A stretch of 5,760 nt of DNA, taken from assembly GCA_011192055.1 (NCBI GenBank), contig DUES01000076.1, forward strand, positions 1 to 5,760, in the 5' to 3' direction. Shown piece after piece: positions 1-5,608 of this stretch (position 1 is its first letter; each line of letters begins with the position of its first letter). The position numbers and the translations under genes are program-made. The notes beneath the pieces were generated by a model, which was given only the letters and a program-made list of their open reading frames with translations, ran no database searches and had not been told where the DNA came from. Source of the stretch: Dehalococcoidia bacterium. Lineage in GTDB: Bacteria; Chloroflexota; Dehalococcoidia; Dehalococcoidales; Fen-1064.

Positions 1-280
1 CAACACGTACCCTGTGCGGATTGGGGAACACACCAAGCCCCCCGACCGTTAAATGAAAGGGCTTGACTCCACGGGCTGCAACCTTCAGTGCTCCCGTAAT
101 TCCATCCAGCCTGCCGGCAGCAACGTCACCCAGGAATTTCAGCGTTATGTGGATACCCTGCGGGTTTACCCACTTCACGCCTGTCCGGCTCTCCGATTTC
201 AGCCGGCTGACAAGCTCCTCAAGCTCTGTTTTGAGGCTTTGCGGCAACTCGATGGCAATAAACGAACGAACTGTTTCCAT
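1..280 (-). CDS. thpR: RNA 2',3'-cyclic phosphodiesterase, 5' part only
   Basis: The reading frame starts at an ATG (280-278) and stays open to the left edge, giving the first 93 residues; the 3' half lies outside the window. The protein opens METVRSFIAIELP and has VKWVNPQGIHITLKFLG at about residues 35-51. This carries the first HxTL motif (H44-I-T-L47) of the 2H phosphoesterase (LigT/ThpR) family. A second HxTx motif is expected in the missing half and cannot be checked. Family members hydrolyse 2',3'-cyclic phosphate ends of RNA to 2'-phosphates in the cytoplasm; their in vivo role is poorly understood. A weak AAGG ribosome binding site lies 9 nt before the ATG. The amidohydrolase stop is only 37 nt upstream on the same strand with no terminator between, so the two genes are probably co-transcribed. 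Identification is from the N-terminal signature only, but that signature is distinctive. Confidence 0.9.
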   Translation of the reverse strand, partial: METVRSFIAIELPQSLKTELEELVSRLKSESRTGVKWVNPQGIHITLKFLGDVAAGRLDGITGALKVAARGVKPFHLTVGGLGVFPNPHRVRV

Positions 281-317
281 AGTCTATGACCTTATCTAAA
301 ACAAAAAACCGGTTCCT

Positions 318-1166
318 CTAGCCCGTACCAATACCCAGCAAGCGAGAGGCATTACCGGACAGCACCATTTCCCTCTCGTCCGGGGATAGTCCCGCAGATT
401 CAATCTCCCGGTAAAACCGTTTTCGGGGAAGCAGGGGATAATCACTGCCAAACAGTACCTTCTCCACACCTGCCAGTTCGATAACCTGCCGGTACACCTT
501 TTCCGTGTAGAGAAATGGAGATGCTGCAGTATCGAAATAGACGTTGGTCATCGCGTCCTTCACCTCGGGCATAAGAGCATAGAATGGAAGGCCGCCCCCC
601 CAGTGAGCGCATACCAGCCTGATATCCCGGAAACGCGTAATCAATGAATAAATCACATCCGGGGTAGCTTTTCCCTTACCGGGATACTGATGACCTGCCG
701 GTTCGGAGGTATGCAGCAGCAGGATAAGGTTTCGCTCCCTGATTACGTCGATAACGGGTTCAATGGTATCTGCCTCAAGACCGCGGGGCAACTGGCTGTC
801 GGGTCGCAGTTCTCCAACGCCCTTCATACCGCCCCTGGCACACCGCTCTATCTCCTTAACAGCCGTCTCCGCCGACTCCAGTGACGTCCCGCAGAATCCC
901 GTCAGCCGTCCCGGAAAGCGTTCCATGGACTCAAGGATATAGTCGTTGATTTCCACGCACAGTTCCTGCGTACTCCACCCGCCGTTGAGAACCACTGAAA
1001 CATCCACTTCGTCCCGGTCCATGCTGGCAATCAACTCATCTGCCGTAGCAATTATGGCCTTCGGTGATGAGTAGAGTTCGGCAAAAGTGGTGTCAAGTTT
1101 AAGGAATTTTTCCCTCTCCGCCTTAACAGAAGGCGGGAAAATATGCGTATGAAAATCAACAATCAT
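318..1166 (-). CDS. amidohydrolase family (amidohydrolase_2 / ACMSD-like) metal-dependent hydrolase
   Basis: A 282-residue TIM-barrel hydrolase. Visible metal-site motifs, in order: DFHTHIF near the N-terminus (H6, H8), GMKGVGELR (K115, E119), LLLHTSE (H152), VCAHWGGG (H188) and FGSDYP (D242). This order and spacing fits the amidohydrolase_2 family (COG2159-like), which includes hydrolases and ACMSD-type decarboxylases. The substrate cannot be told from sequence. There is no signal peptide or membrane segment, so it is likely cytoplasmic. The frame is open further upstream to an ATG at 1337 (339 residues). I chose the ATG at 1166 because the family begins right at the HxH strand, because the extra 57 residues look unlike a domain, and because a near-consensus promoter sits immediately before 1166. 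No Shine-Dalgarno sequence is visible before that ATG. It is followed at 37 nt by thpR, probably in one transcript. Function class is confident; the exact reaction is unknown. Confidence 0.88.
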   Translation of the reverse strand: MIVDFHTHIFPPSVKAEREKFLKLDTTFAELYSSPKAIIATADELIASMDRDEVDVSVVLNGGWSTQELCVEINDYILESMERFPGRLTGFCGTSLESAETAVKEIERCARGGMKGVGELRPDSQLPRGLEADTIEPVIDVIRERNLILLLHTSEPAGHQYPGKGKATPDVIYSLITRFRDIRLVCAHWGGGLPFYALMPEVKDAMTNVYFDTAASPFLYTEKVYRQVIELAGVEKVLFGSDYPLLPRKRFYREIESAGLSPDEREMVLSGNASRLLGIGTG

Positions 1167-1172
1167 TGCCAG

Positions 1173-1201
1173 ATTATAACAATGGTCCGGTTTCCTTTCA
1201 A
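1173..1201 (-). promoter_or_regulatory. near-consensus sigma-70-type promoter of the amidohydrolase-thpR unit, probably leaderless
   Basis: On the minus strand TTGAAA (1201-1196) is followed by 17 bp and then a perfect TATAAT (1178-1173). Only 6 nt separate the -10 box from the ATG at 1166, so the usual start point, 7 nt past the -10, falls on the A of that ATG. This predicts an mRNA with no 5' leader, consistent with the missing ribosome binding site. The promoter lies inside the longer in-frame ORF that starts at 1337, which argues against that longer version. Confidence 0.7.
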
Positions 1202-1372
1202 GCAAGGGCGGTTCCGGCAAATACAGGTAACCGATAGTATCATTCATTTCCACAGTACTACCGGAAGGTGAAATGTGCACTTTCTCAGGTAATCCATGAT
1301 AGAATACAGAAGTTTGAGCGTGATTATTGCCTTCCAATAGCTCTCTTTTTCCGTTAATTACCTTCTATTGAG

Positions 1373-1401
1373 TTGCGACATATCCTTCACTACGCTATTA
1401 T
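1373..1401 (+). promoter_or_regulatory. promoter of the groES-groEL operon
   Basis: TTGCGA (1373-1378, 4 of 6 consensus bases) is separated by 17 bp from TATTAT (1396-1401, 5 of 6). The predicted start is near 1408, inside the CIRCE-like palindrome that begins at 1407. A repressor bound there would therefore cover the start point, the classic arrangement for HrcA-controlled chaperonin operons. It looks like a housekeeping-sigma promoter, not a dedicated heat-shock sigma promoter. Confidence 0.65.
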
Positions 1402-1406
1402 TAAAG

Positions 1407-1433
1407 TTAGCAGTCCAAACGTTGGACTGCTAA
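1407..1433. promoter_or_regulatory. CIRCE-like operator (probable HrcA binding site)
   Basis: The element reads TTAGCAGTC - 9 bp - GACTGCTAA. The known CIRCE consensus is TTAGCACTC-N9-GAGTGCTAA, so arm length and spacing match exactly and each arm differs at one position (C to G in the left arm, the mirrored G to C in the right). The symmetry also continues into the spacer: the arms are perfect inverted repeats of 12 bp (1407-1418 and 1422-1433) around a 3-bp centre. It lies over the predicted groES transcription start and in the 5' leader of the mRNA. Regulation by HrcA is inferred from this position and shape; hrcA is not in the window. Confidence 0.85.
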
Positions 1434-1466
1434 GTATTTGAGGTCAAGTTGGAAGGAGTAAGGAAG

Positions 1467-1763
1467 ATGGTGATTGATCTTCAACCAATGGCTGACCGTC
1501 TGGTAGTCAGACCCATTGAGCGTGAGGAAAAGACCAAGGGAGGAATATTCCTGCCTGACACCGCCAAAGAAAAACCCCAGGAAGGCGAAGTCCTCGCGGT
1601 AGGTCCCGGGAGACTAAACGACGACGGCAACCGCGTAGCAATGGATGTCCAAGCCGGTGATATCGTAGTCTACTCCAAGTACGGTGGTACCGAAATCAAG
1701 GTAGACGAAGAGGACCTGGTTATCCTGCGTGAGAGTGACATTCTAGCTAAAAAGAACAAGTAG
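1467..1763 (+). CDS. groES: co-chaperonin GroES (Cpn10)
   Basis: A 98-residue protein of normal Cpn10 length. It starts [16 protein letters not shown], the usual first beta strand, followed by the mobile loop (about residues 18-37) with GGIFLPD; I27-F28-L29 is the hydrophobic tripeptide that docks on the GroEL apical domain. The roof loop is around residues 48-56 and the C-terminal strand reads [12 protein letters not shown]. GroES caps the GroEL ring as a heptamer and closes the folding chamber in the cytoplasm. The ATG at 1467 is chosen because AAGGAG (1453-1458) lies 8 nt before it; an in-frame TTG at 1449 sits upstream of that ribosome binding site and is unlikely. It is first in the operon, 33 nt ahead of groEL, behind a promoter with a CIRCE-like operator, so heat-inducible HrcA control is likely. 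Confidence 0.97.
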   Translation: MVIDLQPMADRLVVRPIEREEKTKGGIFLPDTAKEKPQEGEVLAVGPGRLNDDGNRVAMDVQAGDIVVYSKYGGTEIKVDEEDLVILRESDILAKKNK

Positions 1764-1796
1764 ACCATACAACGAGGACGTTAGGAGGAAAAAATA

Positions 1797-3431
1797 ATGG
1801 CTAAACAGATAGTGTTTGATGATGAAGTCAGACACGCCCTGAAAAGAGGGATTGATACCCTGGCTGACGCCGTTCGGGTAACCCTTGGGCCAAAAGGGCA
1901 TTGTGTTGCCCTCGACAAGAAGTGGGGAGCACCTTCGGTAATTGACGACGGTGTCACTATTGCCAAGGAGATCGAGCTCCCGGACCCATTCGAGAACATG
2001 GGTGTCCAGCTCATTAAAGAAGCTGCCACCAAGACCAATGATGCCTGCGGCGACGGCACGACAACATCGACGATTCTGGCCCATGCCATCGTCACGAACG
2101 GTTTTAAGAACATTGCCGCCGGGGCTGAACCAATGTCCCTGAAAAAGGGTATTGAGGCCGCCACCGAGGCAATCATCGCAGAGCTTAAAAACAAGACAAC
2201 CGAGGTCAAAGGTAAGGAGCAGATTGCCCAGGTAGCGACAATTACTGCCGTTGACCGGAAGATTGGCGACCTCATTGCCGAGGTAATGGAGAAAGTCGGC
2301 AAGGACGGCGTTATCACCGTAGAGGAGTCCAAGGGACTGGAGTACGAGACCGAGTTCGTCGAAGGTATGCAGTTCGACCGCGGTTATATCAGCGCGTACT
2401 TCGTTACCAACTCCGAGAAAATGGAAGCAGTCATCGAGGACCCTTACATCCTGATTACCGATAAGAAGATTTCCGCTGTTTCTGATTTCCTTCCCGCCCT
2501 GGAGAAGATACTCCAGGTATCCAAGAACCTGCTCATCATCTCCGAAGATATCGATGGAGAAGCGCTGGCTACCCTGGTAGTCAACAAGCTGCGCGGTACT
2601 CTTAGCGTACTGGCGGTCAAGGCTCCCGGTTTTGGCGACAGGCGCAAACAGATGCTCGAGGATATTGCCATCCTGACCGGTGGAACCGTAATTTCCGAGG
2701 AGGTCGGCCGCAAGCTCGATTCAGTCACTGTTGAGGACCTGGGTCGCGCCCGGCGGGTGACATCCGACAAGGATAAGACCACCCTTGTTGAGGGTAAGGG
2801 TTCCGACGAAGCTATTACGGCAAGGATAAAGCAGATAAAGGCACAGATTGAGGAAACTACCTCTGACTTCGACCGCGAGAAGCTCCAGGAGCGGCAGGCG
2901 AAGCTGGTTGGCGGCGTAGCCGTCATCAAGGTTGGCGCAGCCACTGAGGTTGAACTGAAAGAGAGAAAGCACCGTGTTGAGGATGCACTCTCAGCTACAC
3001 GGGCAGCAGTCGAGGAAGGCATTCTCCCCGGTGGCGGGGTTGCCCTGCTCAATGCCCTGCCCGTCCTGGACAAGCTGGATGTCGAAGGGGATGAGGCTAC
3101 CGGTGTCGACATTATCCGCAAGGCCGTTGAAGAGCCAATCCGCGCTATCGCTAATAACGCCGGCAAAGATGGCTCGGTGATTGTTGATGCAGTCAAAAAG
3201 AGTGCGGTAGGCGTCGGTTATGATGCTGCCGCAGACGATTTCGGCGACATGGTTGAAAAGGGCGTCATTGACCCGACCAAGGTAGTCAGGTCAGCCCTGC
3301 AGAATGCTGCCAGTATCGCTGCCATGGTACTGATAACCGAATCACTGGTCACCGATATTCCTGAGAAGAATAATGCTCCAGCAATGCCTCCTGACATGGG
3401 CGGCATGGGCGGCATGGGCGGAATGATGTAA
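1797..3431 (+). CDS. groEL: chaperonin GroEL (Cpn60)
   Basis: A complete 544-residue Cpn60, ordinary length. The equatorial ATP site is visible as VTLGPKG (28-34), D51 in IDDGVT, and GDGTTT (85-90, D86). The apical domain spans roughly residues 190-375. The catalytic Asp that corresponds to E. coli D398 is D396 in VEDAL, followed by the Cpn60 signature [12 protein letters not shown] (403-414). The C-terminus ends in a GGM-repeat tail (about 534-544), as in most bacterial GroELs. It forms the double-ring ATP-driven folding chamber with GroES in the cytoplasm. A strong AGGAGG (1783-1788) precedes the ATG by 8 nt. Minor oddities are HCVALD after the GPKG motif where many GroELs have a variant of RNVVLD, and C84 next to the nucleotide loop where Ala is usual. 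No motif is missing, so it should be functional. Long open frames on the opposite strand are shadows of its codon bias. Confidence 0.98.
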   Translation: MAKQIVFDDEVRHALKRGIDTLADAVRVTLGPKGHCVALDKKWGAPSVIDDGVTIAKEIELPDPFENMGVQLIKEAATKTNDACGDGTTTSTILAHAIVTNGFKNIAAGAEPMSLKKGIEAATEAIIAELKNKTTEVKGKEQIAQVATITAVDRKIGDLIAEVMEKVGKDGVITVEESKGLEYETEFVEGMQFDRGYISAYFVTNSEKMEAVIEDPYILITDKKISAVSDFLPALEKILQVSKNLLIISEDIDGEALATLVVNKLRGTLSVLAVKAPGFGDRRKQMLEDIAILTGGTVISEEVGRKLDSVTVEDLGRARRVTSDKDKTTLVEGKGSDEAITARIKQIKAQIEETTSDFDREKLQERQAKLVGGVAVIKVGAATEVELKERKHRVEDALSATRAAVEEGILPGGGVALLNALPVLDKLDVEGDEATGVDIIRKAVEEPIRAIANNAGKDGSVIVDAVKKSAVGVGYDAAADDFGDMVEKGVIDPTKVVRSALQNAASIAAMVLITESLVTDIPEKNNAPAMPPDMGGMGGMGGMM

Positions 3432-3480
3432 TCGCTCCCGCGTAGCGGATAGCATTACACCCTTTCTACACGAAGAAAAC

Positions 3481-3512
3481 AGAAAGCCGTGGTCTGAGTA
3501 CCACGGCTTTCT
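3481..3512. terminator. bidirectional intrinsic terminator between groEL and the M16 protease gene
   Basis: A perfect 13-bp inverted repeat (AGAAAGCCGTGGT at 3481-3493, ACCACGGCTTTCT at 3500-3512) encloses a 6-nt loop. On the plus strand the stem closes into TTTCTTCATT; on the minus strand the 3' side reads TTTCTGTTTTCTTC, a better U-rich tail. It sits 49 nt after the groEL stop and 24 nt after the stop of the convergent minus-strand gene, so it probably serves both. Confidence 0.88.
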
Positions 3513-3536
3513 TCATTACGTTAGCTTTGTCCGTGT

Positions 3537-4799
3537 TTACAGCTTTAGCAGTCCCTCAAGGTCTTCATCACCGACGGTGGGCCCTACCACAGCCAGGCGT
3601 AACAGGTCCGCTGTCAGCAGTTCCTGCGCAAGCTGGCTGATTTCCTCGGCCGTTATGGCATCGAGGATGGCTACAACTTCATCAACAGTACGTATTTTCC
3701 CGGTCAATACTTCCTGCCCCCCGGTCCAGCCGGCAACACTGCGGCTGTCCTCCATACGTAGAAGCAAACGTCCCTTGGAAAGTTCACGGGCTTTGATAAG
3801 CTCGGAATCCGGGACCGGTTCCTTTAACGATGCTAACTGCTTCAGGATTTCCTGTATTGTTATCTTCAGGTTCTGGTGCTCCACTCCGGCATATATAGTC
3901 AGTGCGCCCGAGTCAAGGAAGTGCTCCATAAAACTGTGAATGCTGTATGCCAGGCCCTGGTTGTCACGTATTTCACTAAACAACCGACTGCTCATGCCCT
4001 CACCAAGGATGACATTAAGCAGGTCCAGGACATACCGTTCAGGATGCAGCATGGAAAGTCCCGGCAGTGCCAGGCAGAGATGAGTCTGCTCGGTATCTCT
4101 TGTCTCTACCTTCAACCTGGGATTATGCCTGTCCCGGTAGGCCAAAAAACCGGTCTCAGGACTGCTGCCGGTCCAGTGCCCCAGGACTTCTTCAATCCGC
4201 TGCACCACATCGGCATGCTGAATACTACCGGCAACCGTAACTACGGTATTACCCGGATAGTATCTGCCGGACATGAACTTCAGCATGTCGCCCCGGGTGA
4301 GTGCCGTTACCGATTCCGTACTGCCAGCAATATCGCGGCCGAGGGGATGGTCAGGCCAGAGAAGCTCATCGATAAGCATCCCGACCCTCTGATACGGTGA
4401 GTCCTTGACCATGTGTATTTCATCAACGATGACCTGTCGTTCCCGCTCAATCTCTGCAGCTTCAAACTTGGAGTTGAGCAGTATATCTGCCAGTACATCA
4501 AGAGCCAGGGGAAAGTGTATCGAGGCCACCTTGCTCCAGTAGATAGTCAACTCCTTGTCTGTGCCGGCGTTAATAATGCCACCTATTCCCTCAATTGCCG
4601 TAGCAATATCCCTGGCTGCAGCGCGTTTTGGGGTACCTTTAAAGCAAAGGTGTTCAATGAAGTGCGAAACACCTGCAACAGTATCAACCTCATGCCGAGA
4701 ACCAACCCCGACAAAGATACAGACTGAAACCGAACGTGTATGCGGCATTTCGCTGGTGATGATACGCAAACCATTATTAAGAGTAGCCTTCTGATACAA
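3537..4799 (-). CDS. M16 family zinc metallopeptidase (insulinase / processing-peptidase type)
   Basis: A 420-residue protein with both halves of a single-chain M16 peptidase. The inverted zinc motif HxxEH is H46-F-I-E49-H50, and the third zinc ligand is E127 in VDEIHM, exactly 76 residues after H50, as expected for an active family member. The second domain has SSRLFSEIRDNQGLAYSI (about 270-287), the conserved region with the Arg and Tyr used for substrate binding in processing peptidases. There is no signal peptide, so it is probably cytoplasmic; substrate unknown (the family degrades peptides or trims targeting sequences). The start is a TTG at 4799, supported by a strong ribosome binding site just before it and by MYQKATLNNGLRI, a typical family N-terminus. 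It is a single-gene unit with its own promoter, convergent with groEL, so the groEL neighbourhood says little about function. Confidence 0.94.
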   Translation of the reverse strand: MYQKATLNNGLRIITSEMPHTRSVSVCIFVGVGSRHEVDTVAGVSHFIEHLCFKGTPKRAAARDIATAIEGIGGIINAGTDKELTIYWSKVASIHFPLALDVLADILLNSKFEAAEIERERQVIVDEIHMVKDSPYQRVGMLIDELLWPDHPLGRDIAGSTESVTALTRGDMLKFMSGRYYPGNTVVTVAGSIQHADVVQRIEEVLGHWTGSSPETGFLAYRDRHNPRLKVETRDTEQTHLCLALPGLSMLHPERYVLDLLNVILGEGMSSRLFSEIRDNQGLAYSIHSFMEHFLDSGALTIYAGVEHQNLKITIQEILKQLASLKEPVPDSELIKARELSKGRLLLRMEDSRSVAGWTGGQEVLTGKIRTVDEVVAILDAITAEEISQLAQELLTADLLRLAVVGPTVGDEDLEGLLKL

Positions 4800-4803
4800 A
4801 TCG

Positions 4804-4811
4804 CACCCCCT
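4804..4811 (-). promoter_or_regulatory. ribosome binding site fixing the TTG start of the M16 protease
   Basis: On the minus strand AGGGGGTG matches 7 of 8 bases of the ideal AGGAGGTG. The GGGGG core ends 6 nt before the TTG at 4799. No in-frame ATG offers comparable support, so TTG initiation is the best reading. Confidence 0.75.
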
Positions 4812-4822
4812 GAACTATAATC

Positions 4823-4852
4823 ATTCTAATGCCAGTCCTGTCAGGACGTCAA
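4823..4852 (-). promoter_or_regulatory. promoter of the M16 protease gene
   Basis: TTGACG (4852-4847) and TAGAAT (4828-4823), each 5 of 6 consensus bases, are separated by 18 bp on the minus strand. The predicted start is near 4816, giving a short leader that just includes the ribosome binding site. A dyad lies within the spacer. Confidence 0.55.
4835..4847. repeat. 13-bp perfect dyad in the spacer of the M16 protease promoter
   Basis: GTCCTG-T-CAGGAC, 6-bp arms with a 1-bp centre, lies between the -35 and -10 boxes and touches the last base of the -35. Such a site could be an operator, but the arms are short and chance cannot be excluded. No regulator family is recognised from it. Confidence 0.4.
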
Positions 4853-4914
4853 TTCGTGATTCCCGGTTAGTAAACCTTCAGTGAAGCATAATAAATATCA
4901 TTAGAGGTGGTGAC

Positions 4915-5037
4915 ATGAAAGAAATCAATGACCAATGTTCCACAGGCAGTGAATACATCTGTAAGAATGACCTCGATAACGTTAACTGGTGCTGCAGAAG
5001 TCACTCAGGTTACGGGGAAGTGGAAGCTGCCAGTTGA
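4915..5037 (+). CDS. small ORF, 40 residues, unknown function, four cysteines
   Basis: An ATG ORF of 40 codons, opposite in orientation to the M16 gene. It has Cys at positions 8, 16, 26 and 27 (the last two adjacent, in NWCCRSHSGYG). It has no membrane segment and no signal peptide. The ribosome binding site is excellent: AGAGGTGGTGAC runs directly up to the ATG. A -10-like CATAAT (4887-4892) lies upstream, but no good -35 is seen. Its TGA stop (5035-5037) overlaps the -35 box of the tRNA promoter. I do not recognise the family. The cysteines could bind a metal, but the spacing matches no motif I can name. It may be a genuine small protein, a leader-type peptide, or a chance ORF with a fortuitous ribosome binding site. 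Confidence 0.5.
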   Translation: MKEINDQCSTGSEYICKNDLDNVNWCCRSHSGYGEVEAAS

Positions 5038-5062
5038 CTACCTGACCCAGATGGGTTAAATT
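5034..5062 (+). promoter_or_regulatory. promoter of the tRNA cluster
   Basis: TTGACT (5034-5039, 5 of 6) is followed by 17 bp and TAAATT (5057-5062, 4 of 6). The predicted start near 5069 leaves an 8-nt leader before tRNA-Leu. The spacer contains a 7-bp near-dyad (TGACCCA-GA-TGGGTTA, one mismatched pair, 5043-5058). The -35 box overlaps the stop codon of the small ORF. Confidence 0.55.
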
Positions 5063-5076
5063 AGTATTCGTATAGC

Positions 5077-5162
5077 GCCGAAGTGGCGGAATGGCAGACG
5101 CGCTACGTTCAGGGCGTAGTGTCCGCAAGGGCGTGTGAGTTCAAATCTCACCTTCGGCACCA
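5077..5162 (+). tRNA. tRNA-Leu, anticodon CAG
   Basis: An 86-nt class II tRNA. The acceptor stem GCCGAAG (5077-5083) pairs perfectly with CTTCGGC (5152-5158), followed by discriminator A and an encoded CCA. The anticodon stem CTACG/CGTAG holds the loop TTCAGGG with anticodon CAG (5110-5112), reading CUG. The long variable arm (from 5120) and the A discriminator fit leucine. First gene of a three-tRNA cluster. Confidence 0.96.
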
Positions 5163-5176
5163 TTTATTTAGCTTGT

Positions 5177-5253
5177 GCGCTTGTAGCTCAGATGGATAGA
5201 GCGCAGCCCTGCGGAGGCTGAGGCCGTGGGTTCGAACCCCGCCAAGCGCGCCA
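5177..5253 (+). tRNA. tRNA-Arg, anticodon GCG
   Basis: A 77-nt tRNA. Acceptor GCGCTTG (5177-5183) pairs with CAAGCGC (5243-5249), then discriminator G and an encoded CCA. The anticodon stem CAGCC/GGCTG encloses CTGCGGA, giving anticodon GCG (5211-5213), which reads CGC and CGU. A20 in the D loop, C35 and G73 are arginine identity elements. The T arm GTGGG/CCCGC has one G-U pair and a normal TTCGAAC loop. It lies 14 nt after tRNA-Leu. Most bacteria read CGU/CGC/CGA with anticodon ACG modified to inosine, so GCG is noteworthy. Confidence 0.95.
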
Positions 5254-5263
5254 CTTCACCTTT

Positions 5264-5340
5264 GGGCGGTTAGCTCAGTTGGTTAGAGCACTTGCTTTAC
5301 ACGCAAGGGGTCACAGGTTCGAGTCCTGTACCGCCCACCA
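5264..5340 (+). tRNA. tRNA-Val, anticodon TAC
   Basis: A 77-nt tRNA. Acceptor GGGCGGT (5264-5270) pairs with ACCGCCC (5330-5336), then discriminator A and an encoded CCA. The anticodon stem CTTGC/GCAAG holds the loop TTTACAC with anticodon TAC (5298-5300), reading GUA and probably other GUN codons. The T arm ACAGG/CCTGT with loop TTCGAGT is perfect. It lies 10 nt after tRNA-Arg, so all three are probably cut from one transcript. Confidence 0.97.
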
Positions 5341-5608
5341 TACCGTACAATAGGCAGAACTCCCAGCGTATCCTCAACAGGGCCGTCCTGTGTCAGCGGT
5401 AAGAAGCATAAGAAAAACTGCGGGCGTTAGTAAAAAGCTCCCGTTCCTCTGCCTCACGGGATCCTCCAACACCAGTAACAAGCTCAAAACGAACTAGAAA
5501 ATGCACAAAATCCTACCCCACTGAAAAAGACGTCTGAAAAGCCACTTGATGCTGAGAGTTTATTGTGTAAATGTATCTTTGTTTAATTCCTCAGCCAAAT
5601 GGGTACTG
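5341..5608. other. region without a recognisable gene downstream of the tRNA cluster
   Basis: I see no ORF with a start, ribosome binding site and plausible protein on either strand here, and no further tRNA. A short hairpin ACAGG-GCCGT-CCTGT lies soon after tRNA-Val but lacks a U-run, so no clear terminator for the tRNA transcript is visible. A pair of 6-bp inverted arms, GCTGAG (5551-5556) and CTCAGC (5590-5595), and a possible minus-strand terminator are the only other structures. The sequence is richer in A runs than the genes to its left. Confidence 0.6.
5432..5461 (-). terminator. possible weak minus-strand terminator
   Basis: On the minus strand TCCCGT and ACGGGA (5461-5456 and 5444-5439) form a 6-bp stem with an 11-nt loop, followed after GC by five Ts (5436-5432). 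It could end a transcript arriving from the ORF that stops at 5609. The stem is short and the loop large, so this is tentative. Confidence 0.3.

Noticed and set aside
53..299. Two overlapping plus-strand ORFs of 78 codons at the left end
   Set aside because: They are shadows of thpR, which reads on the minus strand with a clear HxTL motif.
1167..1337. N-terminal extension of the amidohydrolase to the ATG at 1337
   Set aside because: The extension contains the near-consensus promoter, looks unlike a domain, and the family normally starts at the HxH strand.
1449..1466. TTG at 1449 as the groES start
   Set aside because: The AAGGAG ribosome binding site lies downstream of it, 8 nt before the ATG at 1467, and Cpn10 proteins begin near that ATG.
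1781..3196. Long minus-strand ORFs (183 and 250 codons) opposite groEL
   Set aside because: They lie wholly inside groEL on the antisense strand, are rich in Ser, Arg and Pro as expected from reversed GC-biased codons, and match no protein family.
3876..4400. 174-codon plus-strand ORF opposite the M16 protease gene
   Set aside because: It is antisense to a well-supported M16 gene with all zinc ligands, and it has no recognisable domain or ribosome binding site.
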